Below the pieces are notes generated by a model. That model worked only from the letters and a program-made list of their open reading frames with translations. It was not told where the DNA came from and ran no database searches. 14,982 nucleotides of DNA from Avoscillospira sp045530865 (lineage in GTDB: Bacteria; Bacillota; Clostridia; Oscillospirales; Oscillospiraceae): assembly GCA_045530865.1 (NCBI GenBank), contig JAZSCX010000126.1, forward strand, positions 1-14,982, written 5' to 3'. How positions within the stretch are numbered: the first letter of the stretch is position 1; each line of letters opens with the position of its first letter. The position numbers were made by a program, and so were the translations under genes. Below are positions 1 through 6,347 of the stretch, one piece after another.

Positions 1-120
1 TATGGTTTGTTTGGTCACTTTCCATTTTACAGGTTTTCTCGTGAGTTGTCTTTTTTATTTTGTGTTGCACTTCATATGATAATCTGCCCGCCCAAAAGAA
101 ACCGGGGAAAGAAAACTGCG

Positions 121-173
121 CATAGGGGAGGGCTTTTTACAAAGACGCCCTCCCCTATGTACCCCTCCTCCTA
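121..173 (+). repeat. foldback hairpin repeat, copy 1
   Basis: CATAGGGGAGGGC at 121-133 pairs perfectly with GCCCTCCCCTATG at 147-159 around a loop that can add a CTTT/AAAG pairing. The C-rich tail to 173 (CCCCTCCTCC) is also part of the repeat. The same 53 bases recur at 5781-5833 with one difference, and the hairpin recurs in reverse orientation at 383-423. The T-run lies inside the loop and not after the stem, so it is not a standard terminator. Confidence 0.9.
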
Positions 174-268
174 AGATGGATATGTTGCCGATCACAGCAA
201 ATGCCTGCAAAGATGCGTTCTGGTCAACACGGTGCGTATCCATCACGTACAAATCGCCATGGAAGAAT

Positions 269-519
269 TGCCTGCACTGTGAACGGAGAAGTGCTTTTGA
301 GTTGAGTGGCACACACTTTTTTGAACTGCACTGCTGGCACTTCTTCTGTTAGAAATTGTTTCAGACGTCGGAGGAGGGGATTATTAAGGGGAGGGCGTCT
401 TTGTAAAAAGCCCTCCCCTTAATTGCCGTTTTTCTTCCTATTCTTTTTGGGCAAGCAAAAAGAATAGGCCGCCGGAGGCTTACGGCAGATTCCTACGGAA
501 AATGACTGCCTGCACACGG
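269..519 (-). repeat. composite two-hairpin repeat, inverted copy
   Basis: Read on the minus strand, this block has the same order of parts as 5686-5931. The parts are: a GTGTGCAG start, GCCTCCGGCGGCC, a hairpin with a 13-bp perfect stem (437-449 with 456-468), a second hairpin with a 14-bp perfect stem (383-396 with 410-423), a CCCCTCCTCC tail, a GCCAGCAGTGCAGT block, and a 28-base end at 269-296 that is identical to 5904-5931 in reverse complement. It does not encode a protein. It may be a non-autonomous mobile element or a transcript-structure element. Confidence 0.85.
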
Positions 520-553
520 ATTGCCACGCCTCCTGCGGAGGCTCGCAATGACA
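520..553 (-). repeat. GTCATTGCGAG...GTGGCAAT dispersed repeat module
   Basis: On the minus strand this reads GTCATTGCGAGCCTCC, a short spacer, then GGAGGCGTGGCAAT, an imperfect palindrome. From general knowledge, repeats with these two ends occur in intergenic regions of many unrelated bacteria. Here it is bracketed by a 14-base direct repeat, CTGCCTGCACACGG, at 506-519 and 566-579. Confidence 0.7.
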
Positions 554-610
554 CGGTAATTGCCGCTGCCTGCACACGGGTGATCCTGCGAACAAAGTCC
601 ATCATGCGGC

Positions 611-646
611 AAAAGCGGGCTGTTTTCTCACGAAACCAGCCCGCTT
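611..646 (-). terminator. dnaJ / heat-shock operon terminator
   Basis: The minus strand reads AAGCGGGCTG, a loop region that can extend the stem with TTT/AAA, then CAGCCCGCTTTT. The hairpin begins 5 bases after the dnaJ stop codon and ends in a T-run, as expected for an intrinsic terminator closing the heat-shock operon. Confidence 0.85.
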
Positions 647-651
647 CATCA

Positions 652-1797
652 TCAATCAAACTGGTCTTTCAGCTTCTCAAAGAAGCTCTTGCGCTTGGGG
701 GTTTCGCCCTCGCCCATGCTCTCATCCAGCTTGCGGAGCAGATCCTTCTGCTCCTTGGTCAGCTTGGTAGGGGTCTCCACCACCACGGTCACATACTGGT
801 CGCCGCGGTTTTTGTAGCCCACATAGGGGATGCCCTTGCCCTTGAGGCGGAAGGTGGTGCCGGTCTGGGTGCCCTCGGGCACGTTATAGCGCACCTTGCC
901 GTCCAGGGTGGGTACTTCAATCTCTGCGCCCAGTGCGGCCTGCGAGAAGGTGATGGGCATTTCGCACAGCACATTGGCGCCGTCACGCTCGAAGATGGCG
1001 TGCTTCCGCACCTCTACCGTCACCAGCACATCGCCGCTGGGACCGCCGTTGGAGCCGCAGTTGCCTTCGCCCCGGAGGCGGAAGGACTGACCGTGGTCAA
1101 TACCGGCGGGAACATTGACCTTCAGGGTCTTGTTCCGGCGCACCTTGCCCTTGCCCTTGCAGACGGTGCAGGGATCCTTGATCAGCTTGCCCTTGCCGCC
1201 GCAGGTGGGACAGGGACTTTCGGACTGCATAGCCATGCCCATAAAATTCTGGGTGGTGCGGATGGTGCCACGGCCATTGCAGCGAGAGCAGGTTTCCGGT
1301 TGGGTGCCGGCCTTGCAGCCGGAGCCGGAGCAGGTGTTACAGGGCTCGATTCTGCCGAAGGTGACTTCCTTGTCACAGCCGAAGGCTGCTTCTTCAAATG
1401 TAATATCCAGTTCGACACCGAGGTTCTGACCTCTGGTGGGGCCATTGCGCCGCTGGGAACCGCCTGCAGTGCCGCCGCCGAAGAAATCGCCGAAGATGCT
1501 GCCCAGATCGAAGCCGTCAAAACCGCCGAAGCCGCCGCCGAAGCCACCTGCACCGGCGCCGTAGTTGGGATCCACACCGGCGAAGCCGAACTGGTCGTAA
1601 CGGGAGCGCTTGTCGGCATCGGAGAGGACTTCATAGGCCTCGTTGACCTCTTTGAATTTCTCTTCCGCTTCCTTGTCGCCGGGGTTCTGGTCGGGATGGT
1701 ACTTCATGGCCAGCTTGCGGTAGGCCTTTTTCAGTTCGCCCTCGGAGGCGTTTTTCTCTACGCCCAGTACCTCGTAATAATCGCGTTTATCTGCCAT
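652..1797 (-). CDS. dnaJ: chaperone DnaJ (Hsp40)
   Basis: This is the 381-residue co-chaperone that delivers unfolded clients to DnaK and stimulates its ATPase in the cytoplasm. The order of domains is complete: a J domain (about 4-70) with HPD at 34-36, a Gly/Phe-rich linker (about 72-113), and a zinc domain with four CxxCxGxG repeats at 153-160, 170-177, 196-203 and 210-217, followed by the client-binding and dimerisation part. The frame stays open 48 codons further upstream, but that extension reads through a foldback repeat and has no family similarity. The ATG at 1797 begins MADKRDYYEVLG, preceded by a GAAGGAT ribosome binding site. It is the last gene of the operon, 217 bases after dnaK. 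That gap is unusually long and contains the repeat, so dnaJ expression may be partly uncoupled from dnaK. Confidence 0.97.
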   Translation of the reverse strand: MADKRDYYEVLGVEKNASEGELKKAYRKLAMKYHPDQNPGDKEAEEKFKEVNEAYEVLSDADKRSRYDQFGFAGVDPNYGAGAGGFGGGFGGFDGFDLGSIFGDFFGGGTAGGSQRRNGPTRGQNLGVELDITFEEAAFGCDKEVTFGRIEPCNTCSGSGCKAGTQPETCSRCNGRGTIRTTQNFMGMAMQSESPCPTCGGKGKLIKDPCTVCKGKGKVRRNKTLKVNVPAGIDHGQSFRLRGEGNCGSNGGPSGDVLVTVEVRKHAIFERDGANVLCEMPITFSQAALGAEIEVPTLDGKVRYNVPEGTQTGTTFRLKGKGIPYVGYKNRGDQYVTVVVETPTKLTKEQKDLLRKLDESMGEGETPKRKSFFEKLKDQFD

Positions 1798-1811
1798 AAT
1801 ATCCTTCGGAT

Positions 1812-1965
1812 CAATTGACAATGGAAAATTGACAATTGACAATGGATGTATGCGCTTCGCGGATGGATTTGAAATACGGTTTGAAAATTGGCAGGTTGTC
1901 AAATAATTTGATCGTCGCGCAAGCGACACCTTAATTGTCAATTGTCAACTGTCAATTATCAATTC
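1812..1965. repeat. foldback (MITE-like) element with heptad arms
   Basis: The left arm (1812-1844) is built of CAATTGACAATGG-like heptads, and the right arm (1931-1965) is built of their complement, TTAATTGTCAATTGTCAA. They enclose about 86 bases holding two small hairpins (GCGCTTCGC and GTCGCGCAAGCGAC). The structure resembles a short non-autonomous inverted-repeat element inserted between dnaK and dnaJ. No transposase frame is present. On the transcribed strand the arms contain several TTGACA strings that resemble -35 boxes, but none has a good -10 box at the proper distance. Confidence 0.8.
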
Positions 1966-1979
1966 GTTTAGATACATCT

Positions 1980-2004
1980 CCCGGGGATGCTTTGCACCCC
2001 CGGG
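1980..2004 (-). other. dnaK-dnaJ intergenic hairpin without T-run
   Basis: On the transcribed strand CCCGGGGGTGC, loop AAA and GCATCCCCGGG form an 11-bp stem with one G-T pair, 10 bases after the dnaK stop. It is followed by AGATGTATC and no T-run, so it is probably not an efficient intrinsic terminator. It could protect the 3' end of a grpE-dnaK transcript or mark a processing point (inference). Confidence 0.65.
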
Positions 2005-2014
2005 AAAAGAGCAC

Positions 2015-3829
2015 TTAGTTGTCGTTGACCTCTTCGAAGTCGGCGTCGACAACGCCGTCATCGGCGGGAGCGCCCTGACCGGGGGCACCCTGGGGGGCCT
2101 GCTGGGCATACAGCTTTTCGGAGATGGCATAGAAGGACTTCTGGCACTCCTCGGTGGCGGCCTTGATGGCTTCCACATCATTGCCCTTCAGGGTTTCCTT
2201 CACCTTCTCGATGGCGGCCAGAACGGGAGCCTTGTCGCTCTCGGTGACCTTGTCGCCCAGCTCGCTCAGGGTCTTTTCGGACTGATAGACCATCTGGTCG
2301 GCCATGTTGCGGGCGTCCACTTCGTCCTTGCGGGCCTTGTCCTCGGCTGCATACTTTTCAGCTTCCTGCACGGCCTTTTCAATGTCTTCCTTGCTCAGGT
2401 TGGTGGAAGAGGTGATGGTGATGTGCTGCTCAGTGCCGGTGCCCAGATCCTTGGCGGTGACATTCACGATGCCGTTGGCGTCGATATCGAAGGTGACTTC
2501 GATCTGAGGAACGCCACGGGGGGCGGGAGCAATGCCGGTCAGCTGGAACTTGCCCAGGGTCTTGTTGTAGGCAGCCATATCGCGCTCGCCCTGCAGAACG
2601 TGAACTTCCACAGAGGGCTGGTTGTCGGCAGCGGTGGAGAAGATCTGGCTCTTCTTGGTGGGGATGGTGGTGTTGCGGTCGATCAGACGGGTGAACACGC
2701 CGCCCATGGTCTCAATGCCCAGAGACAGGGGAGTGACGTCCAGCAGCAGGATGCCCTTGACGTCGCCGCCCAGAACACCGCCCTGAATGGCAGCGCCCAT
2801 GGCCACACACTCGTCGGGGTTGATGCCCTTGAAGCCTTCCTTGCCGGTCATCTTCTTGACGGCTTCCTGCACAGCGGGGATACGGCTGGAGCCGCCCACC
2901 AGCAGAACCTTATCGATTTCGCCTGCGGACAGGCCGGCATCGGACATGGCCTGCTTCACGGGGCCCATGGTGGCGTCCACCAGATGGGCAGTCAGTTCGT
3001 TGAACTTGGCACGGGTCAGGGTGACGTCCAGATGCTTGGGACCGGTGGCATCAGCGGTGATATAGGGCAGGTTGATGTTGGAAGAGGTGACGCCGGACAG
3101 CTCGATCTTGGCCTTCTCAGCGGCTTCCTTCAGGCGCTGCATGGCAACCTTGTCGGCAGACAGGTCGATGCCTTCGGCCTTCTTGAACTCGGCAACCAGA
3201 TACTTCATGACGCACTCGTCGAAGTCGTCGCCGCCCAGACGGTTGTTGCCGGCGGTAGCCAGAACTTCGATGACGCCGTCGCCGATCTCCAGAATGGAGA
3301 CGTCGAAGGTGCCGCCGCCCAGGTCATAGACCATGATCTTCTGCTCATTTTCCTTGTCCAGACCGTAGGCCAGAGCAGCAGCGGTGGGCTCGTTGATGAT
3401 ACGCTTGACTTCCAGACCGGCGATCTTGCCGGCATCCTTGGTGGCCTGACGCTGAGCGTCGGTGAAGTAAGCGGGAACGGTGATGACAGCCTCGGTGACG
3501 GTGCCGCCCAGATAGGCCTCTGCATCAGCCTTCAGCTTCTGCAGGATCATGGCGCTGATCTCCTGAGGGGTGTACTGCTTGCTGTCGATGGTGACTTTGT
3601 AGTTGGTGCCCATCTCACGCTTGATGGAAGAGATGGTGCGCTCGTGGTTGGTGACAGCCTGACGCTTTGCCACCTGACCGACCATACGCTCGCCAGTCTT
3701 GGAGAATGCCACCACAGAGGGAGTGGTGCGGTTGCCTTCCGCGTTGGCGATGACAACGGGCTCGCCGCCTTCCATCACAGAAACGCAGCTGTTGGTAGTA
3801 CCAAGGTCAATACCGATAATCTTGCTCAT
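2015..3829 (-). CDS. dnaK: molecular chaperone DnaK (Hsp70)
   Basis: This is the 604-residue ATP-driven chaperone that cycles with DnaJ and GrpE. The nucleotide-binding domain starts with IIGIDLGTTNSCVSVMEGG and holds the phosphate motif YDLGGGTFDVSILE. The substrate domain follows, and the C-terminal tail ends in the acidic VVDADFEEVNDN typical of the family. The sequence runs from MVGQVAKRQAVTNHERTISS directly on, without the roughly 24-residue insert near the N-terminus of Gram-negative DnaK. This fits a Firmicute. The ATG at 3829 has GGAGG eight bases upstream. Another in-frame ATG at 3844 is part of that ribosome binding site (ATGGAGG) and is not used as the start here. It lies 71 bases downstream of grpE in the same operon. 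Confidence 0.98.
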   Translation of the reverse strand: MSKIIGIDLGTTNSCVSVMEGGEPVVIANAEGNRTTPSVVAFSKTGERMVGQVAKRQAVTNHERTISSIKREMGTNYKVTIDSKQYTPQEISAMILQKLKADAEAYLGGTVTEAVITVPAYFTDAQRQATKDAGKIAGLEVKRIINEPTAAALAYGLDKENEQKIMVYDLGGGTFDVSILEIGDGVIEVLATAGNNRLGGDDFDECVMKYLVAEFKKAEGIDLSADKVAMQRLKEAAEKAKIELSGVTSSNINLPYITADATGPKHLDVTLTRAKFNELTAHLVDATMGPVKQAMSDAGLSAGEIDKVLLVGGSSRIPAVQEAVKKMTGKEGFKGINPDECVAMGAAIQGGVLGGDVKGILLLDVTPLSLGIETMGGVFTRLIDRNTTIPTKKSQIFSTAADNQPSVEVHVLQGERDMAAYNKTLGKFQLTGIAPAPRGVPQIEVTFDIDANGIVNVTAKDLGTGTEQHITITSSTNLSKEDIEKAVQEAEKYAAEDKARKDEVDARNMADQMVYQSEKTLSELGDKVTESDKAPVLAAIEKVKETLKGNDVEAIKAATEECQKSFYAISEKLYAQQAPQGAPGQGAPADDGVVDADFEEVNDN

Positions 3830-3872
3830 AATAAATACCTCCATAAATAAGAGAATGTTTTACTTGATTGGC

Positions 3873-3895
3873 GGGCGACCAATGGTCGCCCCTAC
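3873..3895. repeat. GGGCGACCA palindromic repeat, grpE-dnaK gap
   Basis: GGGCGACCA (3873-3881) and TGGTCGCCC (3883-3891) form a perfect 9-bp inverted repeat around one base, followed by CTAC. A 22-base stretch is identical in reverse complement to 12872-12893, which shows it is a dispersed element. It lies in the transcribed gap between grpE and dnaK, upstream of the dnaK ribosome binding site. Confidence 0.85.
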
Positions 3896-3900
3896 GGATT

Positions 3901-4428
3901 TTAATTTGCAACTACCACCATGGCGTGGCGGATGACTTTTTCGCCGACCTTGAAGCCGGTCTGGAACACTTCGCAGATGACGCTTTCGCCGAAATTTTCA
4001 TCATCCTTGTGCATAACGGCGTTGTGATAGACAGGGTCGAAGGCTTCGCCCACTTCGCCGAAGGACGTTACGCCAAGGCTTTCCATGATGGTCATCAGAC
4101 CGGTCATGGTCATTTCCACGCCCTTTTTGTAGGCTTCATCGGCGGTTTCCTGTGCCAGTGCTCGCTGCAGGTTGTCAAACACCGGCAGGAACTTACCCAC
4201 AGTCTCGGCTTTGATGTCGGTGTAGAGGGCTTCCCGTTCTTTCTGGGTGCGCTTGCGGAAGTTGTCATACTCAGCTGCCAGACGCAGGTAGTTGTCGTGC
4301 TCGGCTGCCAGCTTGGACTTCAGCTCCTCGGTGGGATCGAGCTGTACTTCCTCGGCGGGGGTTTCTTCCGTTTCCGGAGTAACTTCTTCTGTTACCTCGG
4401 TTTCGGGTGTATGCTTGGTTTCTTCCAT
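3901..4428 (-). CDS. grpE: nucleotide exchange factor GrpE
   Basis: This is the 175-residue ADP/ATP exchange factor for DnaK, working as a dimer. An acidic, Glu/Thr-rich, probably disordered N-terminus (about 1-40) leads into a long helix with heptad character (about 40-90). The C-terminal beta domain carries the family signature region, here LGVTSFGEVGEAFDPVYHNA with the nearly invariant FDP. The ATG at 4428 lies only 3 bases after the hrcA stop, and its GGGAG ribosome binding site is inside the end of hrcA, so translation is likely coupled. Confidence 0.97.
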   Translation of the reverse strand: MEETKHTPETEVTEEVTPETEETPAEEVQLDPTEELKSKLAAEHDNYLRLAAEYDNFRKRTQKEREALYTDIKAETVGKFLPVFDNLQRALAQETADEAYKKGVEMTMTGLMTIMESLGVTSFGEVGEAFDPVYHNAVMHKDDENFGESVICEVFQTGFKVGEKVIRHAMVVVAN

Positions 4429-4431
4429 GGA

Positions 4432-5496
4432 TTATTCGTCTCCCGGTTCTTTATTGTCAGGGGCGGGCAGCTCCGGTTTGGAGAACATCCGTCCCAAATT
4501 TTCTGCAAAATAGCTCAGGCGGGCGGTGACCTGCGCGTAGTCCATGCGGGTGGGGCCGACCACACCGATCAAACCCTGCATGCCGTCGCCGATATCAAAG
4601 CGGGTCATGACCACGCTGGTGTCCTTCAGCTCTTTGGCGATGTTTTCGGGGCCCACCAGAATTTGGGTCTTGCCCACATCCGCCAGTGTGGCAGGCAGGT
4701 TGGACAGGGCACCGTCATCGATGGTGGATAGGACTTCCTGCGCCTTGTCAATGTCCCGGTACTCCGGCTGGCCCAGCAGCTTCATCTGACCGGACACATA
4801 GACCTGACTTTTCTGCTGCTCACTGAGCACATGGGTGGTGAAATCCACGATCACCGGCACCAGAGAGGCGGCGGCGCCTGCACTGCGGGTGACCTTCTGC
4901 AGCACCTCCGGTGTGAACCGGTCGGCAGGCAGATCGGTCAGACTGGCGTTGAGAACGGCGGCCAGCAGCTTCAGATCTTGCTCGTCGCAGTCCAGCGGCA
5001 GCTTGATGAGCTTGTTTTTAATGATCTCATTGCTGGTCATGACCACCAGAATGAAGCTTCCGGCGCTGGCCTGCAGGATGTCAAACCGCTGCACCGTGGG
5101 GGCGCTGGCGGCGGCCGTCATGGCAACGGCGGGCAGGTTGGTCATCTTGGAGACCATTTTGCTCACCTGCGAGATGACTTTGTCCACCTCCTGCAGCTTC
5201 AGCTCCATGGCCTGATTGAGGCTCTGGGTCTCGTCCACCGACAGGCGGTAGTCCTGCATCAGCTCATCCACATACAGCCGGTAGCCGGCAGGGGAGGGGA
5301 TGCGGCCTGCGGAGGTATGGGGCTGTTCCAGCAGACCCATCTGGGTCAGATCCGCCATCTCATTGCGGATGGTGGCGGAGGAGCAGTCCATGCCGGGCAT
5401 GGCAGAGAGCACCTTGGAACCAACTGGCTCGGCGGTCTGGATATAATTGTCCACGATGGCGCGGAGGATCTTCTTTTTTCGTTCCGTCAGCTCCAT
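4432..5496 (-). CDS. hrcA: heat-inducible transcription repressor HrcA
   Basis: This is the 354-residue repressor of class I heat-shock genes, which binds CIRCE as a dimer and depends on chaperonin for activity in the studied members of the family. The N-terminal winged helix (about 1-75) is clear from MELTERKKKILRAIVDNYI, EPVGSK and SSATIRNEMADL, followed by SAGRIPSPAGYRLYVDELM. A GAF-like effector domain follows. The start is set by an AAGGAAGGTGATC ribosome binding site. It is the first gene of the operon, and the operator is just upstream, so it should repress itself together with grpE, dnaK and dnaJ. Confidence 0.97.
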   Translation of the reverse strand: MELTERKKKILRAIVDNYIQTAEPVGSKVLSAMPGMDCSSATIRNEMADLTQMGLLEQPHTSAGRIPSPAGYRLYVDELMQDYRLSVDETQSLNQAMELKLQEVDKVISQVSKMVSKMTNLPAVAMTAAASAPTVQRFDILQASAGSFILVVMTSNEIIKNKLIKLPLDCDEQDLKLLAAVLNASLTDLPADRFTPEVLQKVTRSAGAAASLVPVIVDFTTHVLSEQQKSQVYVSGQMKLLGQPEYRDIDKAQEVLSTIDDGALSNLPATLADVGKTQILVGPENIAKELKDTSVVMTRFDIGDGMQGLIGVVGPTRMDYAQVTARLSYFAENLGRMFSKPELPAPDNKEPGDE

Positions 5497-5515
5497 GGGG
5501 GGATCACCTTCCTTG

Positions 5516-5542
5516 TTAGCACTCTTTCTCTTTGAGTGCTAA
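5516..5542 (-). promoter_or_regulatory. CIRCE operator (HrcA binding site)
   Basis: TTAGCACTC, nine bases, then GAGTGCTAA: both arms match the CIRCE consensus at every position. It lies immediately downstream of the -10 box of the hrcA promoter, over the likely transcription start, where bound HrcA would block initiation. Confidence 0.98.
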
Positions 5543-5546
5543 ACGT

Positions 5547-5575
5547 ATTCTAATACACCTGACCCGCAAAGTCAA
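5547..5575 (-). promoter_or_regulatory. sigma-A promoter of the hrcA operon
   Basis: On the minus strand a TTGACT -35 box (5570-5575) and a TAGAAT -10 box (5547-5552) are separated by exactly 17 bases. Transcription should start within or at the edge of CIRCE. Confidence 0.88.
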
Positions 5576-5685
5576 TAGGAGGTAAATGAATTATTTGTAA
5601 ATTCCAAATTTCTATGTATGCAGTGCGTATTCTGACCATAATCGTAGAGAGGCCGGAGAAGCCACTCTGGAGTACCCTTGACCGC

Positions 5686-5931
5686 TGTGTGCAGACAGGC
5701 ATCTTCCGCAAAGCGGTGCTGTATGCCTCCGGCGGCCTTCTTTCTTTGTGTGGCCAAAGAAAGAAGGCAAAGAAACGCCACATAGGGGAGGGCTTTTTAC
5801 AAAGCCGCCCTCCCCTATGTACCCCTCCTCCTACGTCCCATACAAATCCGATCAGAATAGATGCCAGCAGTGCAGTACAGGTGGGTGTGTGCCAATCAAC
5901 ATAAAGCACTTCTCCGTTCACAGTGCAGGCA
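5686..5931 (+). repeat. composite two-hairpin repeat, forward copy
   Basis: Order of parts: GTGTGCAG, GCCTCCGGCGGCC, hairpin one with a perfect 14-bp stem (5735-5748 with 5755-5768), hairpin two (5781-5793 with 5807-5819), CCCCTCCTCC, GCCAGCAGTGCAGT, and a 28-base end (5904-5931) identical to 269-296 in reverse complement. Apart from that, 5582-5940 contains no gene I can support. The minus-strand frame open through this block is translated repeat. Confidence 0.87.
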
Positions 5932-5941
5932 GCTATTTTAC

Positions 5942-5977
5942 GCAAAAAGCTCCGGACGGATGTCCAGAGCTTTTTGC
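5942..5977 (-). terminator. terminator of the XRE regulator gene
   Basis: GCAAAAAGCTC (5942-5952) pairs with GAGCTTTTTGC (5967-5977), with a further three pairs above one mismatch. It lies 14 bases beyond the stop codon of the XRE gene. The 42 bases 5944-5985 closely resemble 6535-6576 at the other side of the XRE/60-residue pair. Confidence 0.75.
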
Positions 5978-5991
5978 ACAATTAGCTTTTT

Positions 5992-6222
5992 CTAATCATC
6001 TTCCAGCAGTTTGGCAGGGGAAATCTGCAGAACCTCCGCAATTTTAAACAACGTTTCCAAACTGACACCGCGAACAGTGGATGTTCCTTCTACCTGTGCC
6101 AAAAAGTTAACGGATTTTCCGATTGCTTCTGCAAATGCTTCCTGTGTGTAGCCTGCTTTCTTCCGGTAGTAGGCGATTTTCAGACCCATTGTAATGTACC
6201 GCTGGGGAAATTCACTCTGCAT
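5992..6222 (-). CDS. small XRE-family HTH transcriptional regulator
   Basis: This 76-residue protein consists almost entirely of a Cro/CI-type helix-turn-helix. MGLKIAYYRKKAGYTQEAFA (12-31) covers helices 1-2, followed by the recognition segment GKSVNFLAQVEG and a C-terminal SLETLFKIAEVLQISPAKLL typical of the fold. No ligand or protease domain is attached. The start at 6222 is preferred because GAGAGGAT precedes it, while the internal ATG at residue 12 has no ribosome binding site. It is transcribed away from the 60-residue gene at 6348, and a perfect inverted repeat lies between them, so it probably controls that gene and perhaps itself (inference). It could be the regulator of a small accessory module; nothing shows which signal it senses. 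Confidence 0.88.
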   Translation of the reverse strand: MQSEFPQRYITMGLKIAYYRKKAGYTQEAFAEAIGKSVNFLAQVEGTSTVRGVSLETLFKIAEVLQISPAKLLEDD

Positions 6223-6292
6223 GGAGACACATCCTCTCTTTATGGATATGCTACCAATTTCAAGAGAGAAATATAATTTGCTATAATTAAAA

Positions 6293-6317
6293 GATTATTT
6301 ACTTTAAGTAAATAATC
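6293..6317. promoter_or_regulatory. perfect 25-bp palindrome, putative XRE operator
   Basis: GATTATTTACTT and AAGTAAATAATC form two perfect 12-base arms around a single T. It covers the -35 box and most of the spacer of the rightward promoter for the 60-residue gene, the usual position for repression. It lies between an XRE gene and its divergent neighbour, so the XRE protein is the obvious candidate ligand (inference). Confidence 0.75.
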
Positions 6318-6326
6318 GTCTATACT
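6298..6326 (+). promoter_or_regulatory. promoter of the 60-residue protein gene
   Basis: TTTACT (6298-6303) and TATACT (6321-6326) are 17 bases apart. The start codon follows 21 bases after the -10 box, giving a very short leader that carries a strong GGAGGTGA ribosome binding site. Confidence 0.7.
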
Positions 6327-6347
6327 GGGTGTGTAGGAGGTGATTTT

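Larger units (their letters stand above)
1..610. other. gene-free region filled with short repeats
   Basis: I see no convincing gene here. Positions 1-85 are AT-rich and without recognisable structure. From about 85 onward the region is made of foldback repeats listed separately: a hairpin at 121-159, a composite inverted repeat at 269-519, and a GTCATTGCGAG-type module at 520-553. The minus-strand frame open over 55-312 is translated repeat and shares the peptide GGGVHRGGRLCKKPSPM with an open frame in the related repeat near 5800, so it is not called as a gene. Confidence 0.7.

Noticed and set aside
121..159. Hairpin as an intrinsic terminator
   Set aside because: The T-run is in the loop and not after the stem, and no gene ends immediately before it.
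55..312. Open frame of 85 codons, and a related one at 5550-5981
   Set aside because: Both are translations of the hairpin repeat, sharing GGGVHRGGRLCKKPSPM only because the DNA repeat is shared.
1..650. Possible CRISPR array or integron-like repeat array
   Set aside because: The repeats are few, foldback, of unequal spacing and in both orientations; no regular repeat-spacer pattern is present.
502..1818. 438-codon plus-strand open frame opposite dnaJ
   Set aside because: It is antisense to a complete DnaJ with all motifs; its translation is low-complexity Ala/Gly/Leu-rich, and it starts inside repeat sequence without a ribosome binding site.
1798..1941. N-terminal extension of DnaJ
   Set aside because: The extra 48 codons read through the foldback element. 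The family start MADKRDYYEVLG has its own ribosome binding site.
2423..3850. 475-codon plus-strand open frame opposite dnaK
   Set aside because: It mirrors the strong codon bias of dnaK, shows no domain, and has no promoter or ribosome binding site.
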